Part shown: one piece after another, positions 57,325 to 64,000 of the stretch
Layout of the letters: each line of letters opens with the position of its first letter
Position numbering within the stretch: position 1 is the stretch's first letter
Assembly (NCBI GenBank): GCA_944474755.1
Contig: OX104114.1
Span: 45,139,070-45,203,069 of the forward strand
Reading direction: 5' to 3'
Source: Limnoperna fortunei
Lineage: Eukaryota > Mollusca > Bivalvia > Mytilida > Modiolidae
DNA length: 64,000 bases
The notes under the pieces: model-generated
The model's input: the letters and a program-made list of their open reading frames with translations, nothing else
Told to the model about the DNA's origin: nothing
Database searches by the model: none
Program-made: the position numbers and the translations under genes

Positions 57325-58680
57325 TAATGAAAGGTCATTTGTTCAAAGAACAAATGTGAGGTCTTTCCCGGTATGGTAAATAAGGGGATTCTGTTGACGT
57401 TTTGTCTGTTCCTTATTACAAAATGTCACTAGCAGTCATGAAAATTAGTTATTTGAGTAAAGCAAGTCATCCCTATGCACACTTCATATGGTTGCTAAGT
57501 ACTTTTGTGACCGTTGCTAGGGACAAATTGTCACTTCCGGTTGTAAAATAGTGTATTCCACCTAAATACTTCATCCTGATTCTAAATATATAGGGTAACT
57601 AAGGACTTTTTATGATGGTTACCTTGTTGCTATGGTGTGACCTTGACCCATGACCTTTGACCTTGGGCTCAAATTGAAGCTCTTTTCATACTGATCACTT
57701 TAGCTAACATGTTTACCATATTATCTCTAACCGTTTTCAAGTTATTAGTCAAAAACCAATCAACCGAAACATGTCAAGGGCAATAACTCCTAAACGGTTC
57801 ATTTAACAATTTTTGACCTAATAAACCAATTGTAGGCCTCAATAAGAGGAGTATTTTTCCAATTTATTGTCTGCTTCTATCTATTCCAGTTTTCGAGTAA
57901 TAAGTAAAAAACCAATCAACCGAATCATGTCAAGGGCAATAACTCCTAAACGGTTCATTGAATAATTTTTGACATTATAGACCAATTGTAGGTCGCAATG
58001 AGAGGAGTATTTTTCCAATTTATTGTTTGCTTCTATTCTTTACGGTTTTCGAGTTATAGGTCAAAAACCAATCAACCGGAATATGTCAAGGGCAATAACT
58101 CCTAAACGGTAAATTGAACAGTTTTGGACATAAAAGACCAAATGTAGGTCTCAATAAGAGGAGTATTTTTCCAATTTATTGTCTGCTTCCATCTTTTACG
58201 GTTTTCGAGTTATTATGATAACAAGATTCGAGACCTAAGGTCGAGGTCTAACTGAACTTTGACCTTGAGATTTTCTTTAAGGTCATGTCACAAAACAATA
58301 AATGGTGAACAGCCAAGGTGTTTTCGACTTCCAGTTTGTGAATTTTAGTGATGACAGGAGTGATTGAAACATTCAAGGTATACCGCTCGCCTTCGCTCGA
58401 CAAAATTTTTTGGTCAAATTATGGTACAAAGTTGTCTCAAAAGTTCCTTAACATTTCTCACTTTTCAGTTTTTGTCTAAATTTTATAGTTTCTGAGTTGT
58501 TCTGATAACAAGGTTTTCGGTGTTTGGGCAGATAACTCTGTAAAGAAAAAGTTTTCGGTGTCGCAGGGTAAATTCTAATCAGGGTTTAAGTGTACGATAC
58601 TTGGTATAAAAGATGAAAATGATATGTCGCGAAGTCTTTTCTACAGACTTGGCGGAAGAAAAAAAAATAAGAATAATAAT
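57325..58680. repeat. Mosaic repeat family, near-complete unit
   Basis: Begins with the same hairpin (57336-57356) and GAGGTCTTTCCCGG as 37783. It has three 157-type modules (about 57705-58200) and one 3' module (58190-58640), and ends GGCGGAAGAAAAAAAATAAG and (AAT)n. It is very close to unit 1 at 37783-39590 over its first ~600 bp. Confidence 0.85.
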
Positions 58681-58710
58681 AATAATAATAATAATCAGAA
58701 GAAATACAAT

Positions 58711-58795
58711 AAGGTCTTCCCACTGGAAGTGGGAAAGACCTTAATAATCAAAGCAAAAGCAAGAAGGTCTTCCCACTGGAAGTGGGAAAGACCTT
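58711..58795. repeat. Two identical 32-bp hairpins at an element junction
   Basis: AAGGTCTTCCCACT-GGA-AGTGGGAAAGACCTT-type palindromes lie at 58711-58742 and 58764-58795. Part of a third (ACTGGAAGTGGGAAAGACCT) is at 58924-58944. They share the GGTCTTTCCC core with the family's 5' end and mark its termini. Confidence 0.88.
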
Positions 58796-58796
58796 A

Positions 58797-58944
58797 ATGA
58801 AAGGTCATTTGTTCAAAGAACAAATGTGAGGTCTTTCCCGGTATGGTAAATAAGGGGATTCTGTTGACGTTTTGTCTGTTCCTTATTACAAAATGACACT
58901 AGCAGTCATGAAAATTAGTTATTACTGGAAGTGGGAAAGACCTT
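58797..58944. repeat. Truncated 5' end of the mosaic repeat family
   Basis: Repeats the first ~125 bp of 57328 onward (hairpin CATTTGTTC/GAACAAATG at 58806-58826, GTCTTTCCCGGTATGG, TTCTGTTGACGTTTTGTCTG). It then jumps directly to a terminal hairpin half, an internal deletion derivative. Confidence 0.8.
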
Positions 58945-59937
58945 AATTATTGTCTACCATTAACTGCTTAAACTACAATTCAATATAGAACGCGAAATTA
59001 TTTTGCTTTATAGGCTATTATATTTTAGACGAAAAAATCTCCAACTTCATAGACACACAAAGATATAATTTTCCGGAATAGTTTTTTTTAATTACTTAAA
59101 TATTAACGAAAATTATTAAGGATTTCTCTTATGTTAATAAGGTTTTTCTTACCAACAAGAAAAGTGATCAATACGCGCGCTTAGTATAGTCAAGACTCAT
59201 CAGTAGCACTTAAACCCAAACAACATTTATCATAAAAAAGATGTTGTTTTGGTGACCAGATTCTAAAAAGTTACAAACAAAGCCGACTAAATATATATAT
59301 ATATATATATATATCTTCAAACTAGAAAACAAAACTGAGGCAGTCAGTGAATGTTATTAATTGATTGAACGCATAAAAACACCATGTCAATCGAGTGCGC
59401 CGTTTTTATACCTAAGTGCCGCTTAGTTATTTGAAGTGTTGCAAGACAGACAACTGTTAAATAATTATAATAAACGAATTAACTTCTTGCTAATTAAATT
59501 ACAATTGAAAAAATACTCTACGGGTGTACAGGAGGTTAAAGTAAGATTCGACGTCACAACTTTGGGTTTTTATATTCAAAGACAACCATAATAATTTGTC
59601 TTAAACTAACTACAACATACTATTTACTGTACTCCCATGCTTAATGATAATAAGAAGAACATAAATGGCTTAAAGCGGATTGAAATTGTCTTGTCATATT
59701 ATTAGTAACAGTAAGACGCAAATCTGCTACCCTTGGTTAAGATTTTAAAGTAAAAGATACCGCTAACATAACATTTCACAGTCGCTGGGCAAATGAATTG
59801 TAAGGCAAGTAAGAATTAAATTTGCTCTGTAATCTACAGCTTGTGATCATATTAATTAAGCCATATATGTGAGAAATTCATTTAATTTTGCTTATCCTTT
59901 CATATAAGCATTTCACTTATTATAATTCAAGGCAGAT
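58945..59937. other. AT-rich stretch with TA microsatellite
   Basis: 59290-59314 is a TA run. 59170-59215 (ACGCGCGCTTAGTATAGTCA, AGACTCATCAGTAGC) is a diverged copy of the core motif found in every 549-bp satellite unit. Nothing else seen. Confidence 0.5.
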
Positions 59938-60420
59938 TTAAACAAGAAGTTTGCTCCTAGTACAAAAGGTCAAGAATTCCACAGGAGCTGTACAAGGCAA
60001 AGGGTCGTCATTAGGTTTTAATAATCTGAACTGGTCTACCTGCCCTCGAGGGATACAATCGGCTATTTCATTACGCTTAACCACTTTATAAGTCGATTTT
60101 AACTGCATATTCAGTTTTAAACTGCAACAAACAACGATCCTTATAAGAGACATCAAAATCTCCGATCGTAAACTCTTGTTCTTTAAAATTGAAATTACGG
60201 ACTGAAAAAAACATGAATTTTTGTTCGAAAATAAGTGCCCCAAAAGAAAAATTTCTAAAGCAATGGGAATGATTTCCAAATATGTAATATCTCTTGAAAT
60301 AAAGTGTGCATTTTCAATGCTCTGTCCATTTTTCTGCATAAAGGGTACCACAGTCACTAGCCAACCAACCAGCACTATTTGTGTAAAGCTGTAAATTTTA
60401 ATTGATTGTCCAATTTTCAT
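59938..60420 (-). CDS. Unrecognised 160-codon reading frame (doubtful)
   Basis: ATG to TAA on the minus strand. The start (MKIGQS then IVLVGWLVTVVPF) looks like a signal or anchor segment, the middle is hydrophobic, and the end is polar with PRGQVDQFRLLKPNDDPLPC. I recognise no family. Part of it overlaps another open minus frame (about 60310 to 60090) with coding-like composition (FKEQEF, DFDVSYKDRC), so this may instead be a decayed exon or mobile-element fragment with a frameshift. It is listed because it is long for this AT-rich background. Confidence 0.25.
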   Translation of the reverse strand: MKIGQSIKIYSFTQIVLVGWLVTVVPFMQKNGQSIENAHFISRDITYLEIIPIALEIFLLGHLFSNKNSCFFQSVISILKNKSLRSEILMSLIRIVVCCSLKLNMQLKSTYKVVKRNEIADCIPRGQVDQFRLLKPNDDPLPCTAPVEFLTFCTRSKLLV

Positions 60421-61290
60421 CAGTTATGCACGAAAATTAAAATGAGATAGACATTTTTTTCAAATCCAAGATCCCTCCTCACTGATAAAGTTACAGTGGA
60501 AATGCCTTACTTAAGGAAGCATAAATACATCTAAGAATTGCTCTAGCGGCTGGAAGACGTGAACAATAGGCCAATGAACCAGCTGATATCTAAGAGTTCT
60601 AAGTGTCATTGTTTTATTTTGTAAAGCAGATTCATCTTTGTCATTAAGCTCGACAACCTTTATTGGCTGAAATTTGAATAATAATATTTTGCAATTGATT
60701 GTAAGACCTACATACTCACGTTTTGCTAGAGGACCCTCCGTTGTTTTTCATGAGCAATTGGTATATTAAAATATTCACACACAAAATAAAAGTTTCCATA
60801 AAATCCTTTCAAATTATGTAAAACAGAAACAAATAGTTAAATGATATTTCCACGGCTGCTTAGCCTTATACAAATGGCTGGGTTTTTAGAATGTATTTAT
60901 ATTATAAGTTCGCTTAGCTTTGCTGAAAACATCCTAACATGTATAGTAGGATGAATCTTCTGACATTAAAGGCATTCATAGCGATATTTGCAGTTTAATT
61001 TGTTGCATACAACCTTATAGTTATAATCATAAGAACAATATTTAGACGACTTTCATCTAGTAGCTCTATTAAATAGCGTAGCAATAAAACGTAACCATAG
61101 CTCACATTCAGTTGAGCGCTAAGACTTTAACGGGTGCATGGAAATTCTCAACCTAAATTGCTGATAATAAAATAGCCACCTGCTAGTCGGATTTTCTTCA
61201 GCCCTGCTTCTAATAAGCGTTATTTAACAAATAAGCTCACCTTAATTAAGAATGCATTTGTCTGAACTGAACTGACTTTTAATTTGTTTA
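60421..61290. other. AT-rich intergenic stretch
   Basis: No recognisable feature. Confidence 0.45.
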
Positions 61291-61600
61291 TACCCTCGCT
61301 TCGAAACAAGGGTAAACTATTTTACCCTTGTCCGTTCGTTCGTCTGTTCGTTTGTCCGTTCGTTCGTTCGTCGGTAACAAAACGTTCCGTCGCAGTTTTC
61401 TAAGTAACTATAGGATGCAGAAGCCTGATATTTTACATATTGCTTTACCCTATATCGCCATATGGTGTATAGCAATTTTATGCTAGTTGGTCATCTCTTC
61501 CTGTTCACCAAATACTTAGATTTTACACATAATTGACATACATACGTACATGCACATTTTTTTGAAAGCGGAGATGTCACTAGTGAGCATTAGCTCACAG
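61291..61600. repeat. Dispersed repeat with hairpin and (CGTT)-rich tract
   Basis: TACCCTCGCTTCGAAACAAG leads into a perfect 11-bp hairpin (ACAAGGGTAAA-CTAT-TTTACCCTTGT, 61306-61331). This is followed by a CGTTCGTTCGTC-type run to 61371 and GTAACAAAACGTTCCGTCGC. The arrangement matches a repeat I have seen described as widespread in bivalve DNA. Its right end, near TTAGCTCACAGTCC, is not defined. Confidence 0.55.
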
Positions 61601-62454
61601 TCCACACTTTTTTAGTCTAGGTTGTAAAACAAGTTTGCCGATTTCTAAATTACTTGATCATAGCTTAAAATTATTTTCAGATATTAGGTTAATTAAAACA
61701 GGTCACATAGACGAAATTCCAAATACGTCCGTTTCATTCGAATACATGGAAATTATAAGCGGCACATTTGTGACTGCCGATGTAGAAGTTTTAATATTAT
61801 TATCAAAATAGAATCATAACCATATCTAAGAGCTAGCTGATTACGACGCACTTGCTGTTCAGTAGGCCCTTGAATTCCATTTTTAGGGCTGCTGGTTCTG
61901 AAGTTCTGGGACTGGACCTTACTGCTCCTGCACCGTTTTTGGTGGCTCTGGATGGACTTTTTTTGCTTCAGGTAGCAGTTTTTTTATTCTATTACCATAT
62001 TACATAAAGGATACGGACCATTTTATTGATTAGCCTCACAGCCGCATCTTTGCGGCTATCGTTAGGTACACTGAGAGCAGAAGATAGAATCGTAGGTAAA
62101 AGTGAATGTTTTTCGTAATACAGTGATATTCCTACTCCAGGAGTGGAGTAAATGAAATGTGGATGTTTAAAAGAACTGATAGACATCTTGAGGTCTAGAT
62201 CTATTTCCCATTGTAACAGAATTACAACATTTGCAATTGTCGACTTAATTGATCGTCATGGGAAATCAGTGTCTCAAATACGATCTGACATTTGCGCTGA
62301 GTCAAAGGTAGTGTTTCTTATTCCTGGATTTGACTATTTCATAAACATGACAACGAGCAATTAGGTGTCTAATTAGAGGCAGGCACTGCTTACTCGTCCG
62401 GAGCAGCTGAGTGCACCCATGTTTTTTTATTGGGTTCGGGTTTCTCTCTGTGTT
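61601..62454. other. Intergenic stretch
   Basis: No supported gene. Opposed frames at 61992-62186 (minus) and 62152-62364 (plus) have no domain. Confidence 0.45.
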
Positions 62455-62555
62455 AACGTTTTGGGTTTTTTTTGTTTGTCTACATCCGGATTTGTAACTG
62501 TCCATAGGCTTTTGGCTCTTGTTGTTCGGTAGGTTTTCTTTGCTATTTTCATATA
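62455..62555. repeat. Dispersed repeat shared with 22255-22365
   Basis: TCCGGATTTGTAACTGTCC, GGCTCTTGTTGTTCGGT and TTCTTTGCTATTTTCATA match the other copy in direct orientation. The minus frame 62302-62568 across it is a repeat-derived open frame. Confidence 0.65.
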
Positions 62556-62939
62556 TAATTTTATTCATCTTGGTTCACATAAATAGAAAATAATCCTACC
62601 CAGGATATTTACTTACATAAAAATTAGAACGTGCTTTCATTTGGTGGTGTCAATATATATGTTTTGAAATTACACTGTAATAACAGAACCTGAAGTTGTT
62701 GTCCGGATATCATAATCTGGGTACACTGATATTTTTTTTGTATAAGGATAAAATGCACAGCCTTTTTATTAATGTACCTCTCCTACGCAAATGAATGGAA
62801 ATAAACTGATTCCTGTTTCCATTAAATTCAATGATCTTATTGTTGTTTGTTGTGTTTCCCATTTTACTCTACTTTACTCTAAAAGATAGATGCGAATGCT
62901 GTCTTTTGCTAAATAGTCCTTGTTAATTCTACTTACACA
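62556..62939. other. Intergenic stretch
   Basis: Nothing recognisable. Confidence 0.4.
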
Positions 62940-63920
62940 GAATCCTCTAAGAAATACACACTATGAAAAATAACATTAAAACCGACCGGTTAACAATAGC
63001 CCAAGGTGATAAGGAATTTGATGAAGACAAACGTATAAAACTAGAAACAAAAACCTAAAACATAACCAGAATGTGGGTAATCAAACCAAATAACAAATGT
63101 GTGCATGCAGATGCTCAAGTGTGTTGTTGCTGTCATGAATTATTATTTCCTTTTTATACCGTCTTTTTCGTTTTTGTTCAAAGCAACCTGTAATAGATCT
63201 TCAAGCCTCGAAGTAAAACTGCACGCGGGGTTTTATTGTAGAGTGTCAAAAATTGTTTGCTTTGGCACATTGGAGAAGAGTTTTTACAGCTGTTAAAATC
63301 GTGACCATTTTGTTGGTAAGAGGAAGGAGAAACACTATGATCCTTTTATAAAACTATGTTTTTTTATGTAATTTGAGTATTCTGTGCAAGAATTTTAGAT
63401 CACCCATTAATTTTGATAGTGCAACCACAGAATGCTTAATTCTACCGTTTTTTGTAAGAATCTCCTCCTATACAAGCGCTATGAATGTGCAACGGAATGG
63501 AAAATAAACTGCCCATGCTTTATGTATTTTTTATGTAGAAGAAGTTAAATTATTAAAATGCTGTGTGATAAAGACAATGTTGATTTACATCTTGTCATAA
63601 ATATTGGAAGTATATATGTAGCAGCACCAGAATCATAGAACACCTTTGTAATTAGACCTTATCAAGCGACCAATAAGACTTGATATTAATAGTATATACT
63701 TATCGAACAATATCCACACAGTTGTGCGCACTTTTATTTAAGGTCAAATTAACAATAATCCAATCAAAAGTCAAAATTTTTACAAAATTTTATTAGTAAC
63801 TGCATAACCATACAATGTAAAAGACGGATAGGAAACACAAACAGTTATAATGCACTAAGTTTTTACCATCATTAACAATGAGAATATGAACATATGAATG
63901 ATTAAATTAACATCGATGAG
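62940..63920. repeat. Second copy of the 27030-28000 segment
   Basis: Collinear patches at 62985-63010, 63190-63260 and 63765-63860 match the segment 3' of receptor copy B. The frame at 63099-63296 is not conserved in the other copy and is not supported as a gene. Confidence 0.6.
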
Positions 63921-64000
63921 AAGTTTGTAAGCCAACACATATATTTGCCTAGATAAAACATAGGTTTTATTTTCTGAACTCAACGCATGGAGTTAAAATG

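Overview
The window is AT-rich animal nuclear DNA, most likely from a marine bivalve mollusc and probably Mytilus-like. This is an inference. It rests on bivalve-type SINE tails, an L2-clade LINE, a conserved repeat core (GCCAGACGCGCG ... ACTCATCAGTGGCG) that I associate with mussel DNA, spliced genes with GT-AG introns and very long gene-poor stretches. There are no bacterial operons, rRNA genes, CRISPR arrays or canonical tRNA genes. Almost everything recognisable is either a divergent seven-transmembrane receptor gene or a repeat.

Host genes. Two paralogous two-exon receptor genes lie on the minus strand: copy A (exon 2 at 1-867, cut by the window edge; exon 1 at 2248-2331) and copy B (exon 2 at 30692-31792; exon 1 at 33005-33109). 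Both have a short first exon ending in ATG|GTAAG and a phase-0 acceptor. Copy A is open as far as the window shows. Copy B has an in-frame TAA just before the first membrane segment and is probably a pseudogene or null allele. A ~1 kb segment 3' of copy B (27030-28000) is patchily repeated at 62940-63920, which suggests a third copy just beyond the right edge.

2.9-12.9 kb: a 549-bp satellite (14 full units plus a part) lies between inverted fragments of a tRNA-Ser-like SINE head. A ~350-400-bp repeat carrying the same head follows, then a foldback element with a perfect 34-bp inverted repeat. 15.4-19.2 kb: an L2-type LINE, broken by a frameshift, two stop codons and a nested 515-bp SINE with a 12-bp target duplication. 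23.4-24.1 kb: an older L2 3' remnant. 24.7-25.6 kb: a pogo/Tigger-like MITE.

37.8-41.0 kb and 52.4-58.9 kb: a mosaic repeat family with an internal ~157-bp hairpin module. The module occurs one to three times in most copies but is expanded to 26 units at 52.7-56.8 kb, with a 786-bp five-unit higher-order period.

41.6-50.5 kb: the main item, a very young, complete Gypsy-type LTR retrotransposon on the minus strand. It has 286-bp LTRs differing at one base, a GACCT target duplication, a primer site matching tRNA-Ser(GCT), a polypurine tract and one intact 2296-codon gag-pol frame. Two features are unusual: a helix-hairpin-helix motif at the extreme N-terminus of the polyprotein, and a complete C4HC3 PHD finger in the same frame immediately after the pol stop codon, where an env gene or chromodomain might be expected. 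Together they suggest an element with its own chromatin- and nucleic-acid-binding modules.
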